A stretch of DNA of 64,000 nucleotides from Flavonifractor porci (GTDB taxonomy: Bacteria; Bacillota; Clostridia; Oscillospirales; Oscillospiraceae). A program made the translations under genes and the position numbers. The first letter of the stretch is position 1; the number at the start of each line of letters is the position of its first letter. Of the stretch, positions 1 to 9,706 are shown one piece after another. The stretch lies in contig NZ_JBBHLB010000018.1 of the NCBI RefSeq assembly GCF_037572415.1, forward strand, positions 1 to 64,000, read 5' to 3'. The notes under the pieces were generated by a model. That model was not told the origin of the DNA and did no database searches. It was given only the letters and a program-made list of their open reading frames with translations.

Positions 1-222
1 TTCTTTGTGCAGTTGGCAGACCGCACTTTTATTATAGCAAAGGGAGTTTTTTTATCACTTTCATCGCCATAGGCTTTTTGCTACCACTCGCCTAGCGAGT
101 GGTTTTCTTTATACAAAAAGGGGACTGCCGCCTTTGCGGCAGTCCCCTTTTGTGTCCGGCGCATTGTGCGGAAGCGGTAAATATGCTATAATCTCACCAC
201 TGATCAAAAAGGAGGGAGTACT
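1..222. other. Leading intergenic region with two terminators and the addB promoter
   Basis: No gene is visible before addB. Positions 80-107 hold a GC hairpin (CCACTCGC / GCGAGTGG) followed by T-rich sequence. Positions 115-153 hold a second strong hairpin flanked by A and T runs, so it could end transcription from either side. The ATTATA at 31-36 is a possible leftward -10 for a gene outside the window; this is weak. Confidence 0.5.
164..192 (+). promoter_or_regulatory. Candidate promoter of addB
   Basis: A weak -35 (TTGTGC, 164-169), a 17-base spacer and a perfect -10 (TATAAT, 187-192) lie 30 bases before the addB start. An AAGGAGG ribosome site follows. Confidence 0.5.
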
Positions 223-3200
223 ATGCTCAAGCTGCTGCTGGGCCGGTCGGGCGCCGGTAAGACTCATGCCATGCTCACAGCCATTGGACGAGCCTCGCGG
301 CCCCAGGTCCTCATTGTGCCTGAGCAGCACTCCCATGACATGGAGCGGCAGCTGTGCGCCATTGGCGGTAACGCCATCTCCCTCCACGCCGAGGTGCTCT
401 CCTTCACCCGGCTTGCTAACCGGGTGTTCTCTGCCCACGGCGGTCTGGCGGCGCCTGCTCTGGATCAGGGAGGCCGGCTGCTGCTGCTGTATACCGCCCT
501 CAAGTCGGTGTCCGATCAGCTCAAAGTGTACCAGCGGCCCTCCCGCAAGCCCGCCTTCCTCAGCAGCCTTTTGGCCACAGTGGACGAGCTGAAAAGCTGC
601 TGCATCAGCCCCGAACAGCTGTGGGAGGCAGGCAGCGACACCGGAGGCGGGGAGGGGGACAAGCTTACCGACCTCTCCCTCATCTTTGGCGCCTATGAGG
701 CCATGACCGCCCAGCGGTGGGCCGACCCACGGGACAAGCTGACCCGGCTGGCCGAGCTTTTGGCCCGGACCAACTGGGCGGCAGGCCAGGACTTCTATGT
801 GGATGCCTTTACCGACTTTACCCCCCAGGAGCGGCAGGTGCTTTCCGCCTTGCTGGACAAGGGAGCATCGGTGACGGTGGCTCTGACCTGCGATCAGCTG
901 GAGGAGGACGAAGGGGGCACCGGCATCTTTTCCCCTGCCCGGCGTACCGCCCGGCAGTTGCTGCGGCTGGCCAAGGACCGGGGCGTGCCCGCTCAGGTGA
1001 AGGTGCTGACGGGGGATAAAACCGGCCGGACAGCCGCCCTGGCCCACCTGGAAGGGCAGCTGTTTGCGCCCCGGCCCGCCCCTCTGGAGGAGGGCGGGAA
1101 AGAAGTGACCCTCTTTACCGCCAATACCCCCTATTCCGAGGTAGAGTGGACGGCGGCGGAGATCCTGCGTCTGGTGCGGGAGGAGGGCTATCGCTTTCGG
1201 GATATCGCGGTGTGTGCCCGCAGCATGGAAGGGTATGGCCCTACCATCGAAACGGTATTTACCCGCTACGGGGTGCCGGTATTTCTCAGCCGCATGAGCG
1301 ACATTCTGGAAAAACCCATCTTAACCTTCATTACCGCGGCCCTGGATACCGTATCCGGGGGCTACCGGTACGACGATCTCTTCCGCTGCCTCAAGACCGG
1401 CCTTACCGGTCTGAGTCAGGAGGACGTGGACCTGCTGGAGAACTACGCTCTGACCTGGAGCCTGGAGGGCAGTGCATGGACCGGCAAAAAGGACTGGACC
1501 AACCATCCCAAGGGCTACGGCCGCAAATTCACCGAGGAGGACACCGCCCTGCTGGAGCGGCTCAACGGCCTGCGGCGGCAGGTGACCGCTCCTCTGGAGG
1601 AGCTGCGGAAGCAGCCGGACAGGACAGGGAAGGGCCAGGCCATGGCCCTGTACCGCCTGCTGGAGGCCATGGGGGTACCCGAATGTCTTGCCCAGCGGAC
1701 CCAGGAACTGCAAGAGCGGGATCAGGCCGCCCTGGCGGAGGAGTATGCCCAGCTGTGGGACATCCTGTGCGGCGGCCTGGAGCAGTGCGCTCAGATTTTG
1801 GGCGACACCCCCATGGAACTGGAGGAGTTTGCCCGGCTCTTTACCCTGGTGCTCTCCCAGTATGATGTGGGCGCTATCCCCGTGTCTCTGGACCGGGTGA
1901 ACGCCGGGGAAATGCCCCGGCTGGCCCACAAAAGCTACCGTGCAGTGTTCCTGCTGGGGGCGGACGACGGAGCCATCCCGGCGGTGTCCCCCTCGCCCGG
2001 CCTGCTCAGCGACGACGACCGCAGCCTGTTGGCCTCCTATGGTTTGGAACCCGCCCCCCGGACGGGGGACAAGCTGTACCGGGAGATGACCATCGTCTAT
2101 GAGACCTGCGCCCTGCCCCGGGAGAAGTTTTATGTCAGCTGGTCCGCTGCGGGAACTCAGGGGGAGGAGCACCGCCCCGCCTTCCTGGTATCCCGGCTGA
2201 GGGCGTTGCTGCCCAACCTACGCCGGGTGGAGGAGGGGAGACTGGATGGTTCCTTCCGTCTGGCGGCCCCGCGTCCCGCCCTGGAGCTGGCGGGTCGGTT
2301 TCCACAGGCGGCGGCAGCCCTCACTGCTCTGCCGGAATACGCCCCCCTGGTGGAACGTATGGCCTCTGCCGCACGCCGTGAGCGGGGGCGGCTGTCCCGC
2401 CCGGCGGTTGACGCGCTCTATGGGTGGCGGGTGCCCATGTCGGCCTCCCGGATGGACAAATACAAGGCCTGCCACTTCTCCTACTTCATGCAGTACGGCC
2501 TGAAGGCGGAACCCCGGCGGGCTGCTGGGTTCCAGGCCCCGGAATACGGCACCTTCATCCACTTCGTGCTGGAACACGTCCTCAAAGCCTGCCAGGAGCG
2601 GGGGGGCGTGAAGGAGGTGCCGCCCGAGGAACTGCGTGCTATTACCGATCAGGTGGTGGAGCAATATGTGCAGGAAGAGCTGGGGGGACTGGAGGGGGAG
2701 AGCCCCCGATTCCAGTACCTCTTCCGCCGCCTCCGTAAGTCGGTTTACGCCGTGGTGGACAACGTGGCCCAGGAGCTGCGTGCCTCCCAATTCCAGCCCA
2801 TCTCCTTTGAATTGGGCTTCGGCAGCGGCAAGGATCTGCCTCCGGTGGAGCTGAACGTGGACGGGATCACCGTCAGCATCTCCGGCTTTGTGGACCGGGT
2901 GGATGGTTGGGTCCATGACGGGCGGCTCTACCTGCGCATCGTAGACTACAAGACGGGACGCAAGTCATTTGACTTGACAGACATCTGGCATGGAATGGGC
3001 CTTCAGATGCTGCTCTATCTTTTCACGCTAGAACGTGAGGGAAAAGAACTTTACAGTCAAGATGTGACAGGGGCTGGCGTTCTATATCTGCCCGCCAGAG
3101 ACGCAGTGGTGGCGGGTAGCCGGGCCATGAGCGATGAGGCACGGCAAAAGAAGGTGGACGCTGAGCTGCGGCGTAAGGGCGTGGTGCTGGACGATCCCGC

Positions 3201-3546
3201 TGTGCTCACCGCCATGGAGGACCCGGAGGAGGGGCCCATCCGTTTCCTGCCTGTTCGGGTGAACAAGAATGGACAGATCACCGGTGAGGCTCTGGTGTCC
3301 GCCCAGCGGCTGGGCAAGCTGGCCCGGCATACCGACCACATCCTGCGGGAGATCGGCCAGGAGCTGGCGGCGGGCAACATCAACGCCGACCCCTTCTGGC
3401 GGGGCCCGGAGCACAACGCCTGCCAGTGGTGCGACTACGCCGCCGCCTGCCACTTTGAGGAGGGCAGAGGGAACGATAAAAAGCGGTGGCTGCCCACCGT
3501 CAAGGGCGAGGACTTCTGGGCGGCTGTGGAGCAGGAGAAAGACTGA
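223..3546 (+). CDS. addB: ATP-dependent helicase/deoxyribonuclease subunit B (AddB)
   Basis: AddB pairs with AddA to process double-strand breaks and load RecA; this subunit supplies one nuclease and helps recognise Chi. The 1107 residues fit the family. An N-terminal P-loop (GRSGAGKT, residues 7-14) is present. The C-terminal RecB-type nuclease has its entry motif near residue 750 (KYKACHF) and the catalytic VDYKTG near residue 910. Cys near 750 plus the C-terminal CQWC and a further Cys near 1066-1076 match the four-cysteine iron-sulfur clasp known in AddB. The ATG at 223 follows a good GGAGG. The symporter gene separates it from addA, whereas the two subunits are usually adjacent. Confidence 0.95.
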   Translation: MLKLLLGRSGAGKTHAMLTAIGRASRPQVLIVPEQHSHDMERQLCAIGGNAISLHAEVLSFTRLANRVFSAHGGLAAPALDQGGRLLLLYTALKSVSDQLKVYQRPSRKPAFLSSLLATVDELKSCCISPEQLWEAGSDTGGGEGDKLTDLSLIFGAYEAMTAQRWADPRDKLTRLAELLARTNWAAGQDFYVDAFTDFTPQERQVLSALLDKGASVTVALTCDQLEEDEGGTGIFSPARRTARQLLRLAKDRGVPAQVKVLTGDKTGRTAALAHLEGQLFAPRPAPLEEGGKEVTLFTANTPYSEVEWTAAEILRLVREEGYRFRDIAVCARSMEGYGPTIETVFTRYGVPVFLSRMSDILEKPILTFITAALDTVSGGYRYDDLFRCLKTGLTGLSQEDVDLLENYALTWSLEGSAWTGKKDWTNHPKGYGRKFTEEDTALLERLNGLRRQVTAPLEELRKQPDRTGKGQAMALYRLLEAMGVPECLAQRTQELQERDQAALAEEYAQLWDILCGGLEQCAQILGDTPMELEEFARLFTLVLSQYDVGAIPVSLDRVNAGEMPRLAHKSYRAVFLLGADDGAIPAVSPSPGLLSDDDRSLLASYGLEPAPRTGDKLYREMTIVYETCALPREKFYVSWSAAGTQGEEHRPAFLVSRLRALLPNLRRVEEGRLDGSFRLAAPRPALELAGRFPQAAAALTALPEYAPLVERMASAARRERGRLSRPAVDALYGWRVPMSASRMDKYKACHFSYFMQYGLKAEPRRAAGFQAPEYGTFIHFVLEHVLKACQERGGVKEVPPEELRAITDQVVEQYVQEELGGLEGESPRFQYLFRRLRKSVYAVVDNVAQELRASQFQPISFELGFGSGKDLPPVELNVDGITVSISGFVDRVDGWVHDGRLYLRIVDYKTGRKSFDLTDIWHGMGLQMLLYLFTLEREGKELYSQDVTGAGVLYLPARDAVVAGSRAMSDEARQKKVDAELRRKGVVLDDPAVLTAMEDPEEGPIRFLPVRVNKNGQITGEALVSAQRLGKLARHTDHILREIGQELAAGNINADPFWRGPEHNACQWCDYAAACHFEEGRGNDKKRWLPTVKGEDFWAAVEQEKD

Positions 3547-3640
3547 GCGCCCCCAAGCATTTCCCGGGAAACCAGCTGTTTAATCCAAGCGGACAAAGAT
3601 AAAATCCTGTTAAGGATCAAAAGAAAGGAATTATAACTGT

Positions 3641-5077
3641 ATGGCGTTTTTTGGAAGCTTTTTGAGCAATACCAGCAACTTCCTTTACACCTATATCCTT
3701 ATTGCCTTGCTGATCTTCGCGGGGCTCTACTTCACCATCCGGACCAGAGCCGTCCAGTTCCGCCTGTTCCCCGAGGCCATCCGGGTGCTGGGGGAGAAGA
3801 AGAAGGACGGCAAGGACATCTCCTCCTTCCAGGCTCTGATGATCTCCACCGCCTCCCGAGTGGGCACCGGCAACATCGCCGGTGTGGCCAATGCCATCAT
3901 TGCCGCAACCCTCATCGGCGGCTACGGCGCGGTGTTCTGGATGTGGCTGCTGGCCCTCATCGGTGCGGCCTCTGCCTTTATTGAGAGCACTCTGGCCCAG
4001 TGCTACAAGGAGAAGCACGGGGAGAACTGGGTAGGCGGCCCGGCCTACTATATCCAGAAGGCCCTGGGAAGCCGGTTCTTCGGCGTGGTGTTCGCCGTGC
4101 TGCTCATCGCCTGCTTTGCCTACGGCTTCAATGCCCTCCAGGCCTATAACGCCGGCTCCGCCCTCCAGTATTATCTGCCCGACTATTCCAACAGCATCTG
4201 GCCCATGGTGGTGGGCGCGGTGCTGGCCATTCTCACCGGTGTGTGCATCTTCGGCGGCGTGAAGCGGATCAGCGCCATCACCTCCGGCATCGTGCCTGTG
4301 ATGGCCGCCATCTATATTGCCCTGGGCCTGTTCATCACCATTAAGAACATCGGTCAGGTGCCCCACATGATCTCCCTGATCTTCTCCCAGGCCTTCGATC
4401 CCAAGGCCATGTTTGCCGGTATCGGCGCCTCCTGCATCATGCAGGGCATCAAGCGGGGCCTCTACTCCAACGAGGCCGGTATGGGCTCCGCCCCCAACGC
4501 CGCTGCCGCCGCCGACGTGTCCCACCCGGTGAAGCAGGGCCTGGTGCAGATGCTGTCCGTGTTCATCGACACCATTGTCATCTGCTCCACCACCGCCTTT
4601 ATGCTACTGCTGTCCGGGGTGCCCATCGACGCCTACAGCGAGGGCATGAACTTTGTCCAGGCGGCGGTCCACGCCCAGGTGGGTTCCTTCGGCCCCATCT
4701 TCATCACCGTTTCTATTTTCCTCTTTGCCTTCAGCTCCCTGGTGGGCAACTACTACTACACCGAATCTAACTTCAAATTCATCCGAGACTCCAAGACCGG
4801 CCTGCTGATTTTCCGGCTCACCTGCGTGGCGGCCATTTTCATCGGCGCCCAGATGAATTTCTCCATGGTGTGGGATCTGGCCGATGTGCTCATGGGCCTG
4901 ATGGCTCTGGTGAATCTGGTGGCCATCCTGCTGCTGGGCGGTAAGGCTCTGAAGGTGCTGAAAGATTATGTGAACCAGAAGAAGGCGGGTAAGAACCCGG
5001 TGTACCGCTACGAGGAGGTGGGCATCGGTGATCCCGAGATCTGGGACGAGGCCCATGCCCGCAAGTGGGAGAACTGA
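3641..5077 (+). CDS. Sodium:alanine/glycine symporter, AgcS family
   Basis: Predicted inner-membrane carrier importing alanine or glycine with sodium. At 478 residues it has about ten to eleven hydrophobic segments and the family signature around GTGNIAGVANAI (near residue 72). The later NEAGMGSAPNAAAAA stretch is also characteristic of AgcS proteins. The ATG at 3641 follows AAAGAAAGGA. It lies between addB and addA on the same strand, with 94 and 44 bases on either side, so it may be co-transcribed with them without a functional link. Substrate choice (Ala, Gly or a related amino acid) cannot be settled from sequence. Confidence 0.9.
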   Translation: MAFFGSFLSNTSNFLYTYILIALLIFAGLYFTIRTRAVQFRLFPEAIRVLGEKKKDGKDISSFQALMISTASRVGTGNIAGVANAIIAATLIGGYGAVFWMWLLALIGAASAFIESTLAQCYKEKHGENWVGGPAYYIQKALGSRFFGVVFAVLLIACFAYGFNALQAYNAGSALQYYLPDYSNSIWPMVVGAVLAILTGVCIFGGVKRISAITSGIVPVMAAIYIALGLFITIKNIGQVPHMISLIFSQAFDPKAMFAGIGASCIMQGIKRGLYSNEAGMGSAPNAAAAADVSHPVKQGLVQMLSVFIDTIVICSTTAFMLLLSGVPIDAYSEGMNFVQAAVHAQVGSFGPIFITVSIFLFAFSSLVGNYYYTESNFKFIRDSKTGLLIFRLTCVAAIFIGAQMNFSMVWDLADVLMGLMALVNLVAILLLGGKALKVLKDYVNQKKAGKNPVYRYEEVGIGDPEIWDEAHARKWEN

Positions 5078-5121
5078 TATTCTGTAAATGAAACCAGATC
5101 CGATGGAAAGGAGGGAACCAG

Positions 5122-8100
5122 ATGGCCTTTTCTCTGACAGAAGAACAACAGGCGGCGGTAGACAACCGGGGGGGCGGCCTTCTGGTCTCCGCCGCGGCGG
5201 GCTCCGGTAAGACCCGGGTGCTGGTGGAGCGTCTGCTGGCCAGGGTGGAAGAGGGGGCCGACGTGGACCGCTTCCTGGTCATCACCTACACCAAAGCCGC
5301 CGCCGCCGAGCTGCGGAGCCGCATTGTGGAGGAGCTGTCCGACCGGCTGGCCCTGCGGCCCACCGACGGCCACCTGCGCCGCCAGGCCACCCTGGTGTAC
5401 AAGGCGGGTATCTCCACCATCCACGCCTTCTGCGCCCAGCTGCTGCGGGAGTGCGGCCACCTGCTGGATCTGGACCCGGATTTCCGGCTGTGCGACGAGG
5501 GGGAGGCGGGCATCCTCATGCTCCGCGCCCTCAACGATGCGCTGGACAGGCGCTATGAGTCCATGGAGGCAGACTTTGCCCAGTTGGTGGACACCATGTC
5601 CGCCGGGCGGGACGACCAGCGCCTTGTCCAGATCGTGCTGGATATCCGGGGCCGGGTCCAGGCCCACCCCAATCCAACAGTCTGGTTGCAGGAGCAGGAG
5701 CGTACCTTTGCTCTGAAGGGGGTGACCGATCCTGTCCAGACACCTTGGGGAAAGCTGCTGCTGACCGACGCCGCCGGGCAGGCCGCTTATTGGCGACGGC
5801 GGATGGAGGAGGCACGGGACCTGTGCGAGCGGGACGCCAACCTGCTGGCCAACTATGGGGACAGTGTGGCTCAGACCGCCCAGGCCTTACAGCAGTTTGA
5901 GGAGGCGGCCAGCCAGGGCTGGGATGCTGCTCGGGCCCTGCTGCCCATTCCCTTCCCCACGGTGGGCCGGAAGAAGATGGTGGACGACCCCGCCGCTGTG
6001 GAGCGGGTGAAGGCCATCCGTACCGCCTGCAAAAAGCGGCTGGAGAAGCTGGAGGATTGGTTTGCCGACAGTGGGGACGACCTGCTGGCCGACCTGCGGA
6101 CGGTGTACCCCGCCATGCGGGGGTTGTTTGCCCTGGTGCGGGACTTTGAGACGGCCTATGCCGCCGAGAAGGCCCGGCGTGGGCTGGTGGACTTCTCCGA
6201 CCTGGAACATATGGCGGTACGCCTGCTGGTGGGCGAGGACGGCAAGCCCACCGAGCTGGCCCGCCAGTGGAGCACCCGGTACGATGAGATCATGGTGGAC
6301 GAGTACCAGGATACCAACGAGGTACAGAACGCCATTTTCTCCGCCCTGTCCAAAGACGGCACCAATCTGTTTATGGTGGGCGATGTGAAGCAGTCCATCT
6401 ACCGCTTCCGGCTGGCCGACCCCACCATCTTCCTGGGCAAATATCGGTCTTTCAAGCCCTACACCGAGGCAGGGGAGGGGGAGGAGCGGCGGGTCATCCT
6501 GTCACGCAACTTCCGTTCCCGACCTGAGGTGCTGGAGGGGTGCAACGACCTGTTCCGGGCCGTCATGTCGGTGCCCTTCGGGGAAATGGAGTATTCTGAC
6601 GATCAGGCCCTCTACCCCGGCGCTCCTTTCCAGCCGGACTCCACCTACTGCGTGGAGCTGGACGCTCTGGACGGGGATATTGATGGAGAAGAGGGAGCGG
6701 AGAAGGTAAGCCGGGACCTGTTGGAGGCCCGGTTTGCCGCCCGCCGCATCCGGGACCTGCTGGACCAAAACTTCCCTGTCTCCGATGGGGAGGGGGGCAC
6801 CCGGCCGGTGCGTCCCTCCGATATCGTGATTCTGCTCCGCTCTCCCAACACAGTGCTGCGCCACTATGCCCGGGCTCTGGGAGAGCGGGACATCCTATGG
6901 GAGGCCGAGGGAGGCGGAGACTTCTTCGGCTCCACCGAGATCTCGGTTGCCCTGTCCCTGCTCCAGATCGTGGACAATCCCCGGCAGGATGTGCCTCTCA
7001 TCTCGGTACTGCGCTCCCCGGTGTACGGCTTCTCTGCCGACCGGCTGGCCCAGATCCGCTCAGCCAGCCCGGATACCGACTTTTACGCTGCCCTGGTTGC
7101 CGCCGACGGGGAGGACAGTCGTGCCTTCCTGGCTGAGCTGGACGACCTGCGGTTTGGGTCAGGGGACATGAGCAGCCATCAGCTGCTGTGGCACATCTAT
7201 GACCGCACCAATCTGCTGGGCATCTTCGGCGCCATGGGGGAGGGAGAGACCCGGCAGGGCAACCTGCTGGCCCTGGCAGAGCTGGCCCGGCAGTTTGAGG
7301 GGGCAGGCCACAAGGGCCTGTTCCGGTTCCTCACCTACCTGACCCGGCTGCGAGAGAACGGAAACACCCTGATGCCTCCCGCCCCCGGCCGCATCGGCGG
7401 CGGAGTGCGTATTATGAGTATCCACAAGTCCAAGGGCCTGGAGTTTCCGGTGGTGCTGCTGTGCGGTCTGGCCCGGCGGCTCAACCGGGAGGACATGAGC
7501 CGCCCCATCCTGTTCCACCCCAAGCTGGGGGTGGGCCCCAAGGGTCTAGACGTGGAGCGGGGCATTGAATACCCCATCCTGGCCCGGATGGCGGTGGCCC
7601 GTCAGCTGGAGCGGGAGATGATGGCGGAGGAGCTGCGGCTTTTATATGTGGCCATGACCCGTGCCAAAGAGAAACTGATCCTGTCGGTGGCTCTCACCGG
7701 CGGAGGAAAGGATCTGGAGAAGCTGGCAGGGGACGCAGGTGATCCGGTGGACCCCCAGGTGCTGCTGGCCTGTCAGAGTGTGGGCCAATGGGTGCTGCTC
7801 CATGCCCTGTGCCGCCCCGAGGCGGGAGCCCTCCGCCGGGCAGCGGGACAGGACGTGGCGTTCTTGGATACCTCCTTCGGCCCGGCATGGGACATTCGGT
7901 TTGTAGATGGAACGCCTTTGGCTCAGACGCCGCCCCGCCGCTGGACAGCCCCGAAGCGGGGGCCGGAAGAGGAAGAAGACGGGGAGGAGCTGACCGACCG
8001 GCTGCGCTGGATCTATCCCCACGGGGAGGAGGTGGCCATCCCCTCCAAGCTCACCGCCACCCAACTGAAAGGGCGGGCATTAGATGAGGAGGCGGCGGAG

Positions 8101-8679
8101 GAGGCCCCACGGCCCTCCAGGCCCCTCAGCTTCGGTCGTCCCCGGTTTGCCGCCGAGGAGCTGGGCCTCACCGCCGCCCAGCAGGGCACCGCTCTCCATC
8201 AGGTGCTCCAGTACATCGACTTTGAGCAGGCTGAGACGGTGGAAGGGGTGCAGGCCGAGATCGCCCGGCTGGTGGAGGGACAGTACATCACCCCCCAGCA
8301 GGGGGAGGTCGTGGACCCGGCCCCCATCGCCGCCTTCTTCCAGTCGGACTTGGGGCAGCAGATGCTCTCCTCCGTTTCCCTGCGGCGGGAGTTCAAGTTC
8401 TCCATTCTGGAGCCTGCCAACCGCTACTATCCCCAGGCGGGGGAGGGGGAGCGGGTGCTCTTCCAGGGCGTGGTGGACTGCTACTATGAGACTCTGGAGG
8501 GCATCACGGTGGTGGACTTCAAGACCGATCGGGTGACCAAGCGCTCCGTGGCGGAGCGGGCGGAGCACTACCGCCCTCAGCTGGAGGCCTACAGCCGGGC
8601 CCTGGAGGAGATCACCGGCAAACAGGTGATTCGTAGGGTGTTGTGGTTCTTCTCGCTGAACCAGAGTGTGGATCTGTAG
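5122..8679 (+). CDS. addA: ATP-dependent helicase/nuclease subunit A (AddA)
   Basis: UvrD-like SF1A helicase with a C-terminal RecB-type nuclease, partner of AddB in recombination repair. Over 1185 residues the helicase motifs appear in order: Walker A GSGKT (27-31), TYTKAAAAEL, VDEYQDTNEVQ (near 393), GDVKQSIYRFR, IHKSKGLEFPVV (near 767) and YVAMTRAKEKL. The nuclease motif VVDFKTD lies near residue 1132. The ATG at 5122 follows an AAAGGAGGG ribosome site. The gene appears intact. The next gene, rpmE, has its own promoter. Confidence 0.96.
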   Translation: MAFSLTEEQQAAVDNRGGGLLVSAAAGSGKTRVLVERLLARVEEGADVDRFLVITYTKAAAAELRSRIVEELSDRLALRPTDGHLRRQATLVYKAGISTIHAFCAQLLRECGHLLDLDPDFRLCDEGEAGILMLRALNDALDRRYESMEADFAQLVDTMSAGRDDQRLVQIVLDIRGRVQAHPNPTVWLQEQERTFALKGVTDPVQTPWGKLLLTDAAGQAAYWRRRMEEARDLCERDANLLANYGDSVAQTAQALQQFEEAASQGWDAARALLPIPFPTVGRKKMVDDPAAVERVKAIRTACKKRLEKLEDWFADSGDDLLADLRTVYPAMRGLFALVRDFETAYAAEKARRGLVDFSDLEHMAVRLLVGEDGKPTELARQWSTRYDEIMVDEYQDTNEVQNAIFSALSKDGTNLFMVGDVKQSIYRFRLADPTIFLGKYRSFKPYTEAGEGEERRVILSRNFRSRPEVLEGCNDLFRAVMSVPFGEMEYSDDQALYPGAPFQPDSTYCVELDALDGDIDGEEGAEKVSRDLLEARFAARRIRDLLDQNFPVSDGEGGTRPVRPSDIVILLRSPNTVLRHYARALGERDILWEAEGGGDFFGSTEISVALSLLQIVDNPRQDVPLISVLRSPVYGFSADRLAQIRSASPDTDFYAALVAADGEDSRAFLAELDDLRFGSGDMSSHQLLWHIYDRTNLLGIFGAMGEGETRQGNLLALAELARQFEGAGHKGLFRFLTYLTRLRENGNTLMPPAPGRIGGGVRIMSIHKSKGLEFPVVLLCGLARRLNREDMSRPILFHPKLGVGPKGLDVERGIEYPILARMAVARQLEREMMAEELRLLYVAMTRAKEKLILSVALTGGGKDLEKLAGDAGDPVDPQVLLACQSVGQWVLLHALCRPEAGALRRAAGQDVAFLDTSFGPAWDIRFVDGTPLAQTPPRRWTAPKRGPEEEEDGEELTDRLRWIYPHGEEVAIPSKLTATQLKGRALDEEAAEEAPRPSRPLSFGRPRFAAEELGLTAAQQGTALHQVLQYIDFEQAETVEGVQAEIARLVEGQYITPQQGEVVDPAPIAAFFQSDLGQQMLSSVSLRREFKFSILEPANRYYPQAGEGERVLFQGVVDCYYETLEGITVVDFKTDRVTKRSVAERAEHYRPQLEAYSRALEEITGKQVIRRVLWFFSLNQSVDL

Positions 8680-8706
8680 CAATTTGAAAATTTCTGAAAA
8701 AAACGG

Positions 8707-8735
8707 TTGCAATCCACCAGTCTTTGTGCTATCAT
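8707..8735 (+). promoter_or_regulatory. Candidate promoter of rpmE
   Basis: A -35 of TTGCAA (8707-8712) and a -10 of TATCAT (8730-8735) are separated by exactly 17 bases, about 70 bases before the rpmE start. Confidence 0.55.
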
Positions 8736-8807
8736 ATTCTAGCGTTTATAAGGCGTGGAGGTTTGCTGCGCCGCTTCATCCGGAACGAGAAAGAGGTGAA
8801 CACAACA

Positions 8808-9011
8808 ATGAAGGAAGGCATCCATCCCAGCTACGAGCAGACCACCATCAAGTGTGCCTGCGGTAATGTGATCGAGACCGGCTCTACCAAGAAGGACATC
8901 CGCGTGGAAGTTTGCTCCAAGTGTCACCCCTTCTTTACTGGCAAGCAGAAGATGGTGGATACTGGCGGACGTGTCAGCCGCTTCAACAAGAAGTTCGGCC
9001 TGGACAAGTAA
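8808..9011 (+). CDS. rpmE: 50S ribosomal protein L31 (type B-independent, zinc form)
   Basis: Small protein of the large ribosomal subunit, 67 residues. The zinc-binding cysteines CAC near residues 16-18 and CSKC near 36-39 mark the zinc-containing form, as opposed to the zinc-independent paralogue induced under zinc limitation. The ATG at 8808 is preferred to an upstream in-frame start at 8724: it follows AAGAGGTGA and gives the normal family N-terminus (MKEGIHPSY). It is a single gene between its own promoter and a strong terminator. Confidence 0.95.
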   Translation: MKEGIHPSYEQTTIKCACGNVIETGSTKKDIRVEVCSKCHPFFTGKQKMVDTGGRVSRFNKKFGLDK

Positions 9012-9025
9012 GTTCGTATGCAAGG

Positions 9026-9058
9026 GGGCCCGTACCGGTTTCGGTACGGGCCCTTTTT
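9026..9058 (+). terminator. Intrinsic terminator of rpmE
   Basis: A perfect 12-bp stem (GGGCCCGTACCG / CGGTACGGGCCC) with a GTTT loop is followed by five T, 14 bases after the rpmE stop. Confidence 0.9.
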
Positions 9059-9168
9059 CGTTATTGCTGCCCTTGCTGGCGAATATCCGTCCCCGGCAGG
9101 AACAGCACCTTTCTTTTTTGGAGAGAGATACATATAATATAGAGTAAAGACAACAGGAGGTGCGCGCC

Positions 9169-9672
9169 ATGTTTGAAAAAATTGACCCCAAGGCGTTGGA
9201 TCAGAACGTCTTTTCCCTGATCGGGGATCAGTGGATGCTCATTACCGCCGGCACCAAGGAACAGTGCAACACCATGACCGCCAGCTGGGGCGGCCTGGGG
9301 GTGCTGTGGGGCAAGCCGGTGGCCACCGTATACATCCGGCCCCAGCGGTACACCCTGGAATTTGTGGAGCGGGAGAACACCTTCACCCTGTGCTTCTTTG
9401 GTGAGGCGTACCGGAAGGCCCTGGCCCTGTGCGGCTCCAAGAGCGGCCGGGATATGGATAAGGTGAAGGAGTGCGGCTTCACGGTTGCCGCCGCGGAGGG
9501 CGCTCCCTACTTTGAGGAGGCCGACCTGGTGCTGGTGTGCAAGAAGGCCTACTGGCAGGACATGGACCCCACCCACTTCCTGGACGGGGAAATTGATAGC
9601 AAGTGGTACCCTGAGAAGGATTATCACCGCATCTTCATTGGTGAGATCCTGGAGGTTTTAAGGAAAGTATAA
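9169..9672 (+). CDS. Flavin reductase-like, FMN-binding split-barrel protein
   Basis: A 167-residue protein of the flavin reductase-like split-barrel family, predicted to bind FMN and act in electron transfer or as an NAD(P)H:flavin oxidoreductase. The N-terminal half (NTMTASWGGLGVLWGKP, then YIRPQRYT) carries the typical substrate and flavin loop. The ATG at 9169 is chosen over a GTG at 9160 because the GTG overlaps the AGGAGG ribosome site. A possible -10 (TATAAT) lies at 9133-9138. The physiological substrate is unknown, and the next gene, hflX, gives no functional clue. Confidence 0.8.
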   Translation: MFEKIDPKALDQNVFSLIGDQWMLITAGTKEQCNTMTASWGGLGVLWGKPVATVYIRPQRYTLEFVERENTFTLCFFGEAYRKALALCGSKSGRDMDKVKECGFTVAAAEGAPYFEEADLVLVCKKAYWQDMDPTHFLDGEIDSKWYPEKDYHRIFIGEILEVLRKV

Positions 9673-9706
9673 TGTAGGGGCGCACCCTGCGCCCATCGGA
9701 GGACAC

